Positions 8,471 through 17,606 of a stretch of 42,437 nt of DNA are shown here, in pieces. The notes under the pieces are model-generated. The model was not told the origin of the DNA. It worked only from the letters and a program-made list of their open reading frames with translations, and did not search any database. The stretch lies in contig JABGPJ010000077.1 in NCBI GenBank assembly GCA_018645005.1, forward strand, positions 1-42,437, read 5' to 3'. Position 1 is the stretch's first letter. Each line of letters begins with the position of its first letter. The DNA is from Deltaproteobacteria bacterium (GTDB lineage: Bacteria; SAR324; XYD2-FULL-50-16). Both the position numbers and the translations under genes were made by a program.

Positions 8471-9664
8471 TCAAGTGGAATAGTCGGCGTTGATGTGCAC
8501 ATATTCATCGCTAAAATCACAACCCCATCCAGTCAGGCTGAAATCGCCTTGATGAAGATCGACCTCAATTTCGACCTCATGTTTTGCCAGATGTCTCGAC
8601 AAAGCTGTCTCATCAAAGGGTTGTGGCTCTCCCCGGAAAAAGACCGTTGTTCCCTGGATGGTGATCGTCGTGGGGGGATGACACTTCAACGGTGTCTGGT
8701 TCAAGCCGTTGCCGATTGCCATTAAAATTCGTCCCCAGTTGGGATCCTTTCCGTAGATCGCTGTTTTTACGAGGCTTGAAGTCAAAATTGCATTCATCAC
8801 CGGTTGTGCGATTTCATGGGAAGGGGTCCCTTTGACTGTCAATTCAATCAGATGGTTGGCCCCTTCGCCGTCCGCGGCGATCTGTTTTGAGAGCGAGATG
8901 GCAACCTGCGTGAGTGCATCTTGCACTACAGGATGAACAGAGTCATCATGTTTAGTCGGATGAGACGAGATCAAAAAAAATGAATCATTGGTGGATGTAT
9001 CACCATCCACACTGACACAATTAAAGCTCCGCTCTGTCACCTGCTGCGTCAATGCCTGAATATTAAGCGCTGAAAGCGGGGCGTCCGTCATGATGTATGC
9101 CAGCATAGTGCCCATGTCGGGGTGAATCATTCCAGAGCCCTTGGCAAAGCCTATGGCAGAATAGGTGTTGCCATCAATCTCAAACTTCGCGGAAGCCAGT
9201 TTGGGTTTGGTGTCAGTTGTCATAATAGCTTCAGCCGTGTCTACAGGGGATGTCTGTAGTTGGCTGGTGAGACCGTCCAAAGAAGATTCGATTTTTTCAA
9301 TGGGAAAAGGTTTGCCAATGATACCCGTAGAGGATGTCAAGACCTGGTCTGTTTCAAGATTCAGTTTTTGAGCAACCTGCTGCGCCATCTGCAGATTGGC
9401 GGCAATTCCCCTTTCGCCGGTGGCCGCGTTTGCATTACCTGAATTAATGATGAGCGCTCTGAACCGGTTACTGGGCGTCAGCTTCTGACAGTATTGAACA
9501 TGGGCCGAAGGAAAACGATTTCGGGTATAAACCGCGCCCACCACACCGTTTTGCTCTGTATAGATCAATCCCAGATCTTTTTTATTTTCCTGTTTCAGGC
9601 CGGCAATCGTTCCAGCGTAAAGAAAGCCTCGGGGAAGAGGCATTTCTGTGTGGTCAACAGTCAT
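8471..9664 (-). CDS. argJ: bifunctional ornithine acetyltransferase / N-acetylglutamate synthase
   Basis: Recycles the acetyl group from N-acetylornithine to glutamate in arginine biosynthesis, and may also make N-acetylglutamate from acetyl-CoA. The 397-residue protein has the ALIINSGNANAATG block, TSSTGIIG oxyanion-hole region and KGSGMIHPDMGTMLAYIMTD. The protein self-cleaves before the Thr of the (A/G)TML motif to give alpha and beta chains, so cleavage here is expected between G185 and T186. The end GCDFSDEYVHINADYST is family-typical. It lies between an FHA gene and pdxB on the same strand. Confidence 0.95.
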   Translation of the reverse strand: MTVDHTEMPLPRGFLYAGTIAGLKQENKKDLGLIYTEQNGVVGAVYTRNRFPSAHVQYCQKLTPSNRFRALIINSGNANAATGERGIAANLQMAQQVAQKLNLETDQVLTSSTGIIGKPFPIEKIESSLDGLTSQLQTSPVDTAEAIMTTDTKPKLASAKFEIDGNTYSAIGFAKGSGMIHPDMGTMLAYIMTDAPLSALNIQALTQQVTERSFNCVSVDGDTSTNDSFFLISSHPTKHDDSVHPVVQDALTQVAISLSKQIAADGEGANHLIELTVKGTPSHEIAQPVMNAILTSSLVKTAIYGKDPNWGRILMAIGNGLNQTPLKCHPPTTITIQGTTVFFRGEPQPFDETALSRHLAKHEVEIEVDLHQGDFSLTGWGCDFSDEYVHINADYST

Positions 9665-9733
9665 GAATATTTAGAATGGTTCTTTGTTGAATGTCTGAGA
9701 AGGATGAGGGCAAGAACTAATAATCAATCGCAA

Positions 9734-10600
9734 TTAGTGCGCCTTGTCCGAAAGGCTGAAAGTGTATCTGACCGATTCAAAAGAAATTTCATCTCCGTCG
9801 CGGAGCATTTTTGTGTCGATCCTGCGGCCGTTAACGAAGGTGCCGGTCTGGCTGCTCAAATCGATGAGCTTATATTTGCCTGAAACACGCTCGATCCTTG
9901 AGTGCATCGGAGCAACCGATTTAGATTTTGGAACCAGATCGTTCATTTCCGAATGGCCGATGAAGGTCAGATTTTTGGTGATATAGTATGTTTTCTCACG
10001 GGGTTCCACCGGAATCAGTTTGGGCGTGTTTTTGAGGATTTTTCCATTGACTCTCCGTGTTCGAGGAATGACATGCCCGGAGGTATGTTCTTTGGATTCG
10101 TATTTCTCTGGTCTTTTATTGGGTGTCTTGAACATAATCGTTAGTTCACCCATATCGAGTATATCGCCGTCGTTCAGGAAACTGCGCCGGCTTCTGCGTC
10201 GATTGATGAGAATGGATATCTTGTAGTTCTTATCCTCCAGGTACACTCCATTGGACTTCATAGAGAGCGTGATTTTATTTAGATTACTATAAACGTTCGT
10301 CTGTTCGTCTGCCAGAGCTTCGACGACAGGCACCATATTCTGAACTTTTTCATCGATAGGGAAGAATTTTTGTGGACGGTGCGGTGTGATAGACAGAAAA
10401 CCCAGCTCTTTCTTCGGTTTGGCATTGAAGCTAAACTTGGCTGCTATGAACAGAATCACAGCCAGAAATCCAGTCAGAATGGCATAAATAATCATGAAAT
10501 GCTCACCCTGAATCAGCATTGCTTCTTCAGCATGCAGTCCGGAAATGGGGAGAAGGATCGTCAGGATGGTTGTGGTTAACACTCTAATAATTGCTCTCAT
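9734..10600 (-). CDS. membrane-anchored protein with tandem FHA domains
   Basis: A 288-residue protein with a cleavable-looking N-terminal signal (hydrophobic to SGLHA) and a second transmembrane helix at about 37-57 (IIYAILTGFLAVILFIAAKF). A central degenerate FHA-like region (about 85-165) precedes a clear C-terminal FHA domain (about 205-283). The latter has FIGHSEMND, MHSRIERVSG, LIDLSSQTGTFVNGRRI and RDGDEISF. FHA domains bind phosphothreonine peptides, so this probably reads a Ser/Thr kinase signal at the membrane. No kinase or phosphatase is in the window. It follows the ftsZ-linked FHA-tailed protein at 10787 by 186 bases on the same strand. Confidence 0.85.
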   Translation of the reverse strand: MRAIIRVLTTTILTILLPISGLHAEEAMLIQGEHFMIIYAILTGFLAVILFIAAKFSFNAKPKKELGFLSITPHRPQKFFPIDEKVQNMVPVVEALADEQTNVYSNLNKITLSMKSNGVYLEDKNYKISILINRRRSRRSFLNDGDILDMGELTIMFKTPNKRPEKYESKEHTSGHVIPRTRRVNGKILKNTPKLIPVEPREKTYYITKNLTFIGHSEMNDLVPKSKSVAPMHSRIERVSGKYKLIDLSSQTGTFVNGRRIDTKMLRDGDEISFESVRYTFSLSDKAH

Positions 10601-10786
10601 TGCATATCTGCGGATGTTTCCAGTTGTTTTTTCTCTCGCTACGGTTTACTGCAGGACGGTTTCTGTAATGTTGGTCCCGGCAGCTATCGATGCAAATGGT
10701 GTTTTAAATGGTTGATTGTACCTCGATGTTACTGTCTGAAGGTCGCTTTGCTAAAAATGATGTGGTCAGTATGCCTGTTCGGTGGA

Positions 10787-11659
10787 TCAGTTGGTTGTAC
10801 AGTATTGAAACAGGGCTTTACCCACTTTTAAGATATCACCGTTTTTAAGCGGCTGTTCCTTAATGTTTCTAAAATTCACGTATGTCTGCCAAAAGGGATC
10901 GTTGTCTACAAGCGAATAACCGGAGTAATATCTAACCAGTTTTGCGTGCGAGGGGCGAATGTCCGGGTAGCTTTTCAGACTGATATCATCGTTGGACTGC
11001 GTTCCCAGGTAGTGAATTTCCTGTAAAAGTTCGAGATCAAAACCTTCGAGACGGCCATTCAATCCTCTAATCCATGACTTTCTGCCGATGATTGACACAT
11101 AATCGAGTGACAATGTCAGAAGAATACCGAAGATGATAAAACCGATACCCCTGGAAACAAAAAAAACAGGTGAAAAAGCATTGATAGCAGTAATACAAAT
11201 GCCGCTTACCAGGCCAGCGACTGCGCTACCCATAAGGCTACGTGACAAAATAGTACTGCTGCTGTCTCTCAGCCCAGTTGCAAATCCGATAAATAACGCC
11301 AGAACCAGCCACCGTGCGCCATGCAGTATATGGCTTAAAATTGGCTGTTGGGTTAAATCTGCAATTTGCAGGTTGATTTGATCAATCAGGGCAAATCCGA
11401 TTAAGCCACCCAATAATCCAAAAATGGCACCATAAAGTGCTCCTCGTTTGACTTTGTACAGATTGTCAGCAAAAAAACCACTTTTAATCAGTGTGATGGT
11501 GCCAAATCCGATCCCGATCAAGGTACCTGAGATGGCCATCTCAATACGGCTCGAGGTGAATTCGGCAGAATAAAGATAGATCCAAAGCTCGTTTAGAAAC
11601 CAGATAGTCAGGCCAGTAGCAGCGCCAAAAAGTATATGTGATGGATTTTTATTTTTCAT
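10787..11659 (-). CDS. polytopic membrane protein with degenerate FHA-like C-terminus
   Basis: A 290-residue protein with about six transmembrane helices in residues 8-190 (for example GALYGAIFGLLGGLIGFALI and GIGFIIFGILLTLSLDYV). The soluble tail (about 205-288) has the spacing of an FHA fold: IHYLGTQSNDDISL, PSHAKLVRY, SGYSLVDND and PLKNGDILKVGKALFQY. The usual GR and SxxH residues are only partly kept, so phosphothreonine binding is uncertain. Its ATG lies two bases after the ftsZ stop, so it must be translated from the ftsZ message. A role as a membrane partner of the divisome is inference from that position. Confidence 0.8.
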   Translation of the reverse strand: MKNKNPSHILFGAATGLTIWFLNELWIYLYSAEFTSSRIEMAISGTLIGIGFGTITLIKSGFFADNLYKVKRGALYGAIFGLLGGLIGFALIDQINLQIADLTQQPILSHILHGARWLVLALFIGFATGLRDSSSTILSRSLMGSAVAGLVSGICITAINAFSPVFFVSRGIGFIIFGILLTLSLDYVSIIGRKSWIRGLNGRLEGFDLELLQEIHYLGTQSNDDISLKSYPDIRPSHAKLVRYYSGYSLVDNDPFWQTYVNFRNIKEQPLKNGDILKVGKALFQYCTTN

Positions 11660-11661
11660 TT

Positions 11662-12933
11662 TTAAGAGTTAAGCCGCTTTTTTCTCATGAAAGATGGAAT
11701 GTCGAAATCCTGAGGATTCATATCGCCCGAATTTTTATCGCTCTCTTCAGGTCGGGACATTTGATCGGGATAGTGCAACTTGTTCTCGATCGGCTGCATA
11801 TCGATCAGTTCCGGGCCTAGTTCCAGCACGGGTGTATTGGCATCAGGCTTTTCGACGTCAGTTTGTTCATCATCTGGCGAGGTGCTCGTCTTATTTCTCA
11901 TACTGTCCACAACCCTCAGCGGCCTTCTTCCAGACTGCTTCTCCAACTTCTCTTCCATGGCTCTTTCAAAACCGGTAGCAATGACGGTGATGATAACTTC
12001 ATTGTCCTTTGTGGTATCGGTAACCAGACCGAAAATCACATCAGCATCCTGATCTGCGGTACTTTGTATGAAATCGGCTGCCGCCTGTGCGTCAAGTAGT
12101 GAGAACTGTTCGTCGGCAACAATATTAATAATGACACCTGTTGCGCCACTAATGGGTGTATCGCTGAGCAACGGGCTGGATATAGCTTTTTTGGCAGCCT
12201 CCAGACCCCGGTTTTCGCCATTTGCGACCCCGGTGCCCATGATAGCACGCCCTTTATTCGACATGACTGTTTTCAGATCGGCAAAATCCAGATTGATGAT
12301 TCCTTCCAGGTTGATGAGGTTGGTAATGCCGCTAATCGCTTGTTTCAGTACGTCGTCTGCAATGGAAAACGCCTCGTTCATGGTAGTTTTGGAAGAGGCA
12401 ATTTCCAAGAGTTTGTCGTTGGGGATCACCATCAGTGTGTCGACATGTTTTTTAAACTCTTCTATCCCTTCTTCTGCGATTTTGGCACGTTTGGTTCCTT
12501 CAAAGCGGAAAGGCGTTGTGATGACCCCGACAGTCAGCAGTTTCATCTCTTTGGCAATTTCAGCGACGATAGGTGCGGCACCAGTTCCTGTTCCGCCCCC
12601 CATGCCTGCAGCAATGAAGACCATATCCGAATTTTCCAGGGCTGCTCTGATGGATTCAGCATCCTCTTCGGCTGCCATCCGGCCGATTTCCGGTTTCATC
12701 CCGGCGCCAAGCCCTTTTGTGATTTTATTTCCAAGCGGTAGTATGATATCGGCCTTCGATGAGTTAAGCACCATCACATCTGTGTTGGCCGCCAGGTACT
12801 GAACACCCCTCACGTCATCGTTTACCATGCGGTTAACAACATTACCACCGCCACCCCCCACGCCAATGACTTTTATTGTCGGTAATCCAGTATGGATGGG
12901 TTGTGATTTGAAATTGTCTACGTCAATTACCAT
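11662..12933 (-). CDS. ftsZ: cell division GTPase FtsZ
   Basis: Tubulin-like GTPase that polymerises into the Z-ring at mid-cell. The 423-residue protein has VIGVGGGGGNVVNRM, the GTP-binding tubulin signature GGGTGTG (112-118), VITTPFRFEG and the T7-loop region NLDFADLKTVM. A disordered linker is rich in Pro, Glu and Asp, and the C-terminal peptide FDIPSFMRKKRLNS is the docking site for FtsA and other partners. It lies 69 bases downstream of ftsA and two bases upstream of a membrane protein gene, so the three form an operon. Confidence 0.98.
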   Translation of the reverse strand: MVIDVDNFKSQPIHTGLPTIKVIGVGGGGGNVVNRMVNDDVRGVQYLAANTDVMVLNSSKADIILPLGNKITKGLGAGMKPEIGRMAAEEDAESIRAALENSDMVFIAAGMGGGTGTGAAPIVAEIAKEMKLLTVGVITTPFRFEGTKRAKIAEEGIEEFKKHVDTLMVIPNDKLLEIASSKTTMNEAFSIADDVLKQAISGITNLINLEGIINLDFADLKTVMSNKGRAIMGTGVANGENRGLEAAKKAISSPLLSDTPISGATGVIINIVADEQFSLLDAQAAADFIQSTADQDADVIFGLVTDTTKDNEVIITVIATGFERAMEEKLEKQSGRRPLRVVDSMRNKTSTSPDDEQTDVEKPDANTPVLELGPELIDMQPIENKLHYPDQMSRPEESDKNSGDMNPQDFDIPSFMRKKRLNS

Positions 12934-13002
12934 ATTGCTGCCCTTGGATATAAAATATCATTGTCAACCGTCTGCCGATAAGGCGTTGAAACCGGTTTCC
13001 CG

Positions 13003-14259
13003 CTAAAACAGATTGAAAAAGTTTTTCACCAGCCTTTTGAAACTCAGTGATACATTCGCCAGAAGGTTTTCTGAGTTTGAGTTGGTCAGAATGGAGGCCT
13101 CTTCCATTTCGGGTTCAGCGCCGTACATAATCAGTCCTACAACTGTCGAATACAAGGGAGACTCCACCATTTCACCCAAGCCCTGGATGTTAGTGGGGGC
13201 CCCAACTCGAACTGGCATCTGACACTCCTCTTCGGCAAGTTCAGTAATATTTGCCATCAACGAGGATCCGCCTGTAACGACGATCCCGGCTGCACAGTTT
13301 GGGCCGTGCCCGGATCTGACGATTTCGTTTTTTATTAAGTGAAAGATCTCACGAAAACGCGCTTCTATCACTTCTGCCAGAAGCCGTTTCTCGATAATAC
13401 GGTCATCTCTGCCCGCAATTCCCTTGAGATTGATGATCTCACCATCCTTAACCTTCGACAAAAGTGCGGCACCATGTTCGTGCTTAATGCGTAGTGCTTC
13501 CAGTTTTGTTGTCCTCAATCCGATGGCAATGTCGTTGGTGATCTGATTTCCGCCAAGCGGTAGAACACTTGTGTGAACAATGGACCCGTTTTTGTAAATG
13601 ACCATATCGGAAGTACCGCCGCCAATATCTAACAATACGACACCCAACTCTCTTTCCTGTTCATCTAAAACCGACATAGCGGAAGCAAAAGGCTCCAGGA
13701 CAATGTTGAGCACGTTCAGCCCCGCATCGTTACAGCATTGAACAAGATTGGCAGCAGAGGTTACAGAGCCCAGGATAAGATGGACCTTAGCCTCCAGACG
13801 TTTTCCCTGCATTCCGATGGGATCCACAACTCCATCCTGACCGTCAACGATATATTCCTGGATCAGCGTATGAATGATCTCCTTGTCCGGTGAATTTGTT
13901 GCACGAGCGGCTTCAACGACTCTCTGAATATCCGATTTAATGATTGTGTTACCTGTTACCGCGACAACTCCGTCTTTATTCAAGCCGAGGATATGGTGCC
14001 CTGCAATTCCCGTGAAGACATCTTCGACCTTGATGCCACTTGTCAGTTCACATTCTTCAACCGCTTTTCTGATAGATTTCACTGCTGACCGGATGTTAGT
14101 GACAACACCCCGATTCAACCCTTCTGACGGTGCTTTACCAAAACCGATGATTTGGAAATCTCCGTCCGCAGACACATTCGCTGCAGCTACGCAAATTTTT
14201 GTTGTTCCAACGTCCAGGCCGACTACAATTCGACCCCCTTCGTAAGATTCTGCTTGCAT
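13003..14259 (-). CDS. ftsA: cell division protein FtsA
   Basis: Actin-like ATPase that tethers FtsZ to the membrane and recruits the divisome. The 418-residue protein shows the phosphate-1 segment GLDVGTTKICV, the 1C domain typical of FtsA (about 85-165), phosphate-2 VVLLDIGGGTSDMVIY and the adenosine segment GIVVTGGSSLM. The end, SLSFKRLVKNFFNLF, is the amphipathic membrane-targeting helix. Upstream there is no ftsQ, ddl or mur gene, so this is a reduced ftsAZ locus rather than a full dcw cluster. Confidence 0.97.
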   Translation of the reverse strand: MQAESYEGGRIVVGLDVGTTKICVAAANVSADGDFQIIGFGKAPSEGLNRGVVTNIRSAVKSIRKAVEECELTSGIKVEDVFTGIAGHHILGLNKDGVVAVTGNTIIKSDIQRVVEAARATNSPDKEIIHTLIQEYIVDGQDGVVDPIGMQGKRLEAKVHLILGSVTSAANLVQCCNDAGLNVLNIVLEPFASAMSVLDEQERELGVVLLDIGGGTSDMVIYKNGSIVHTSVLPLGGNQITNDIAIGLRTTKLEALRIKHEHGAALLSKVKDGEIINLKGIAGRDDRIIEKRLLAEVIEARFREIFHLIKNEIVRSGHGPNCAAGIVVTGGSSLMANITELAEEECQMPVRVGAPTNIQGLGEMVESPLYSTVVGLIMYGAEPEMEEASILTNSNSENLLANVSLSFKRLVKNFFNLF

Positions 14260-14589
14260 TTTTTTTGCTTTATCAATTACCGAACGTTCAATCCATTGAC
14301 ATTTTAAAGTCCGGGCGGAAAACGAATAGTCCGACGCTTCAAAAAAGATGAAAAAAACAGCGATGCCAGATAGTCGGGCTCAAGCCTGAAAAAAGTTTGA
14401 TTAATCGTTTTGTGAAACCTGAATGAGAATTCTTTCGTTCCACCTCCTAACATCTTGTTATCAGGATGTATCAACTAACACAACTTTCTTTTCAAACGAT
14501 ACCGGAATTAACAGTAATATCATGTTCATACTAAAACGGGTCGGCTGAATGCACCAACAGGAAATTTGGAACCTCAATTTGGCAGTTGC
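14260..14589. other. leader region upstream of ftsA
   Basis: About 330 bases between the SPOR gene and ftsA, both on the minus strand. On that strand a perfect AGGAGGTG lies at 14448-14441 but no ATG follows at a usable distance. A GTG overlapping it opens only 34 codons (starting MERKNSHSGFTKRLIKLF). The rest is AT-rich with no gene I can support. It probably holds the ftsA promoter and untranslated leader. Confidence 0.4.
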
Positions 14590-15444
14590 TCATTCATTTG
14601 TCGAAATGGCTAAAGTCGGTATCTGCTCCTTGGCTGTGAACTTGGCTGCAACATCTGTAGCAATTTCAATGGTCTCAAAATGGCCGATCCTGACAGCGTA
14701 CCAGATCTCGGCGCTGTGAAGGCTTCTCATTTTTTTGATATAAGGTGCGTATCCCTGTTTCTGTAAAATCGCTTTATATGTGGCAGCATTTTCTTTTGTC
14801 CGCAGCCCTCCAACCTGGAAAGTGAATCGTTCCGGCTTCAAACTGGCAATTGTAGTTAGGTTCGATGTCTCGCGTACGACCTCTTTGCCTGCTTGTCGAA
14901 CGCTTTTAGTCTGCATTTTGATAATGGCGTTGTTCTTGACCACCGCGGTTTCCATATTTTCCGTATCGGTCAGCTTTTGAGCTGCTGACAGGGCAGTCTT
15001 TTTTCCGGCGTAAGACCCGACGTGTACGAGGTGCCAGCGTTTTCCCGGTGTTTCAACGACAACAAGAGACGGTTTATACCCTTTGGCTTTGAGTTTGGAC
15101 ACCATGCGGGTGGCGTTGTCTTTCTTTAAAAAAGCCCCGATCTGAACAGAAAATTCCGCCCTCTGCTGTTCTTGTTGCTCAGAGACCTCTCGGCTTTTTT
15201 TCACGGACTCTTGATCAGAAACTGGTTGCAGAGGACTCGTTTTTTTCGGAACCGGTTCCGGTTCGACCTTGATTTCAGAATTGTTATTCCAATCGGTTTG
15301 AACAACTCCTGCATCCTCAGAGTTGTTTTGATCATCATCTTGAAACAGAGGAATCTTGTTGCACGCTGAGAACAGGGTGGAAATTGTTAAGCAAAATACT
15401 ATCAATACTGTCTTTTTGAAGGGGCTAAAGGACGTTATCTTCAT
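14590..15444 (-). CDS. lipoprotein with two SPOR domains
   Basis: A 284-residue predicted lipoprotein. The N-terminus has a signal peptide ending LFSAC, a slightly non-standard lipobox with Cys28. An acidic, Pro-rich linker follows. Two SPOR (peptidoglycan-binding) repeats lie at about 96-170 (FSVQIGAFLKKDNATRMVSK, LVHVGSYAGKKTAL) and 208-280 (FTFQVGGLRTKENAATY, YAVRIGHFETIE). SPOR domains bind denuded glycan strands at the septum, which fits its place next to ftsA-ftsZ. It resembles the FtsN/DamX/RlpA style of division accessory protein but no one orthologue is indicated. Confidence 0.87.
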   Translation of the reverse strand: MKITSFSPFKKTVLIVFCLTISTLFSACNKIPLFQDDDQNNSEDAGVVQTDWNNNSEIKVEPEPVPKKTSPLQPVSDQESVKKSREVSEQQEQQRAEFSVQIGAFLKKDNATRMVSKLKAKGYKPSLVVVETPGKRWHLVHVGSYAGKKTALSAAQKLTDTENMETAVVKNNAIIKMQTKSVRQAGKEVVRETSNLTTIASLKPERFTFQVGGLRTKENAATYKAILQKQGYAPYIKKMRSLHSAEIWYAVRIGHFETIEIATDVAAKFTAKEQIPTLAISTNE

Positions 15445-15569
15445 TTTGCTGTTTTTGAAGGAGTTTATTCAATATTCAGGCGAATTGAAAAAAGTGTCAA
15501 AAAGAGTCCCATTTTTTGGATTACCTGTTCTGGCGAGATCATGATAGTTCTGAACGGCTGACACAGCAT

Positions 15570-16007
15570 TTATTTCTTTTTTTGAAGGCAACTGTTTTTT
15601 TCGGAAAATTCCTGATTTCTGGCCTTCATTTCGTTCGCGAATAGAACATGTTCAGGTATTAGATTGCTGTCTTGGGAGATCCGCTTCAGGTTTTTCAACA
15701 TCTCCTGGTAGGTGCTATTCTGTGGTTTAAATCCTGTCAAGGTCTCTTTCAGCCTGTCTGGCTCAGAATTTTCAGCTCTGTTCAACTTATTGATGACGGG
15801 CTGAGACATTCCTGGCATCCTAAAAACCTCCTGCCTGGCAAGTGTGCCATGCAGCGCCGGGAATTTATCCCTGATCAGCGACGGTTGATTATGAAAATTT
15901 CGCGGTCGGTTTCTGATTTCCCGAAACAAAGGCTCTCCCTGCTGTACTGCGAACTCGTTCTGGATTTGACTAACCCTTGCCTTAGCAGCTTCGGTTATCT
16001 CCGGCAA
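15570..16007 (-). CDS. hypothetical protein, 145 residues
   Basis: I do not recognise this protein. The frame opens at a TTG (16007-16005); the only other in-frame Met codons are deep inside, and no strong ribosome site is visible, so the start is doubtful. The product is hydrophilic and basic, rich in Gln, Asn, Arg and Glu, with no signal peptide or membrane helix, and ends in a Lys-rich tail (NSCLQKKK). It may be mostly disordered or helical. It lies 125 bases upstream of the SPOR lipoprotein on the same strand. Confidence 0.45.
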   Translation of the reverse strand: MPEITEAAKARVSQIQNEFAVQQGEPLFREIRNRPRNFHNQPSLIRDKFPALHGTLARQEVFRMPGMSQPVINKLNRAENSEPDRLKETLTGFKPQNSTYQEMLKNLKRISQDSNLIPEHVLFANEMKARNQEFSEKNSCLQKKK

Positions 16008-16616
16008 GAGGGTTTCTGACTCTGAAATGTATGATTTTAAAGGGTCTAAGCGTCCCTACTCAGAGAGATGCGTAGCGTTTTTGTTTACATTTGACGAAAA
16101 CGACAGTTTCATGGGCGGCCGAGTTGTGCATAACCCTTTTTTTCCTGATCAGATAAACTTTCAAATTGGGTAACCTTATAAATATCTCTTTATTACAGTA
16201 AAATACAATAGAATTCCTTGAATTTTAACCGAATATTGAACCCCGTGCCCATCCATCCAGTTTTTTTGACTGTTTTCCACAAGAACCTTACAGAATAAAG
16301 GCTGTAACTGCAAGGAAAGAGAGCATCCCCTCGGGTTTGTCTAGAAAGTGAAATGAAGCATGACTTTTTTAAAAACACATAAAAACAAACAATTACCCTG
16401 AACAAGGGAAGGTTTTTCAGTTTTGACTTGATGAGGAGCAAGTCCCTTTTTTATTATTGAGTCTACAGGCTGTTTCCGGTTTTTTTCAATTTAGCTCAGT
16501 ATTTCGCTGTCTGACCCGTAAACACTTCACAAAATCAGGCAAAAATCTATGGGTTCGACATTCAAATTGTTATTTTTGCTGTGATGCACGTTTTTTCAGT
16601 TAGAGGCTTCACAATT
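16008..16616. other. intergenic region between divergent genes
   Basis: About 600 bases separating a minus-strand gene from a plus-strand gene, so promoters in both directions are expected here. It is AT-rich, with several T-runs. A minus-strand frame of 82 residues (16193-16441) has poor protein character and is not called. I saw no convincing promoter, repeat or RNA structure. Confidence 0.4.
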
Positions 16617-17606
16617 ATGCTATCGAGAAAAAATGCACCTTTAATTTTTTTGATTCCGGCCATTTGGCTTCTTTTTGTCTTGATCCCGGGAACAACTGCA
16701 TCCCAAACGGTTTCACCGCATGATGTCTCTTCTGAAATTGAAAAGATTATAGACCGTATCCAAACAGCAATGAATAGCAGCGATGAACAGATTGAACAAG
16801 GAAACTACGACCAGGCTCAGGACGGCACGGAGACATCAATCGATTCCTTGTCTATTCTGCTTGATCTGTTTATGCCGTTGACTGAACGCATTAAACTGAT
16901 CTGGGAAAAAGAAAAAGAGATTGTTACCCAGACAGAGGGGCTTTCTAAGGAAACTGTTCGTGTAGGAAAAGCGCCTTCGGCAAAAATTGAAAACCTGGTC
17001 ACAGCTCAGCAGGAGAACATGGGGCGGACCCAAAAGGCAGAAGACGCTATCGTGCAACAACTGAAGGGAAATCCCGATTCTCAAAATCTAAACAATGGAA
17101 GCAGACAACCATCCCCTCAAGGGGGCGATCAGTCTCAGATCGATTTGCTGAATCGGGTTGGGGGCCTTTTGAAAGAAGCAAAAGTACACCAGGGTGCAGC
17201 CGTTGATTTTCTTTCCGGGGATGAATTAAAAACGGCGCTGCAATCTGAAATCATGGCTGAGAAAAAGCTGAAAGAGGCGTTAGATGCCTTTCAAAATCAA
17301 CAACAGCAAAATAATCGACAGCAACAGCAGCAGCAAAAGCAACCCTCACAAAACGGTGATGAAAACAGACCCCAAGACAGGAAACAGGGGAGTCAGAAAG
17401 ACTCCCAGGAGCCAAATCAGGATCCAGGTAGACCAGAAGCAAAGTCTGACACCACGCCCAACTCCGAGAAAAAGCTGACCCCCAAGGAGGCCTTGAAGGA
17501 GCTCTACCGGTTGCGAAAAGAGGCAGATGCTGAAAAGAAAAGACGGGAAAAGGCATCCGGAAAACAAGCGGTCCCGGGCAGGGCTCCTATCGAAAAAGAC
17601 TGGTAA
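16617..17606 (+). CDS. secreted Gln-rich coiled-coil protein, EKDW C-terminus
   Basis: A 329-residue protein with a signal peptide (LIFLIPAIWLLFVLIPGTTA, residues about 8-27). I prefer ATG 16617, with AGAGG at 16602-16606, over the in-frame GTG at 16581 because it places the signal at the N-terminus. The mature part is helical (about 40-150 and 175-225). A Gln/Asn tract follows (about 235-265), then a charged disordered region and a helical Lys/Arg-rich end (KELYRLRKEADAEKKRREKA) finishing IEKDW. From memory, similar EKDW endings occur in TPR/BatC-type proteins of aerotolerance (Bat) loci, but no Bat genes lie nearby, so this is a weak hint. The stop overlaps the hemW start by one base, indicating translational coupling. 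Confidence 0.75.
   Translation: MLSRKNAPLIFLIPAIWLLFVLIPGTTASQTVSPHDVSSEIEKIIDRIQTAMNSSDEQIEQGNYDQAQDGTETSIDSLSILLDLFMPLTERIKLIWEKEKEIVTQTEGLSKETVRVGKAPSAKIENLVTAQQENMGRTQKAEDAIVQQLKGNPDSQNLNNGSRQPSPQGGDQSQIDLLNRVGGLLKEAKVHQGAAVDFLSGDELKTALQSEIMAEKKLKEALDAFQNQQQQNNRQQQQQQKQPSQNGDENRPQDRKQGSQKDSQEPNQDPGRPEAKSDTTPNSEKKLTPKEALKELYRLRKEADAEKKRREKASGKQAVPGRAPIEKDW

Noticed and set aside
12068-12802. 244-residue plus-strand frame opposite ftsZ
   Set aside because: It is the complementary shadow of the well-supported ftsZ gene, with low-complexity Ser/Ala/Ile-rich content.
12973-12983. GCCGATAA-like sequence between ftsA and ftsZ (plus strand)
   Set aside because: It matches a sigma-28 -10 box but has no TAAA-type -35 at 11 bases, and it faces away from the local genes.
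16193-16441. 82-residue minus-strand frame in the gap before the Gln-rich gene
   Set aside because: AT-driven Phe/Leu/Lys-rich content with no domain and no support from neighbours.
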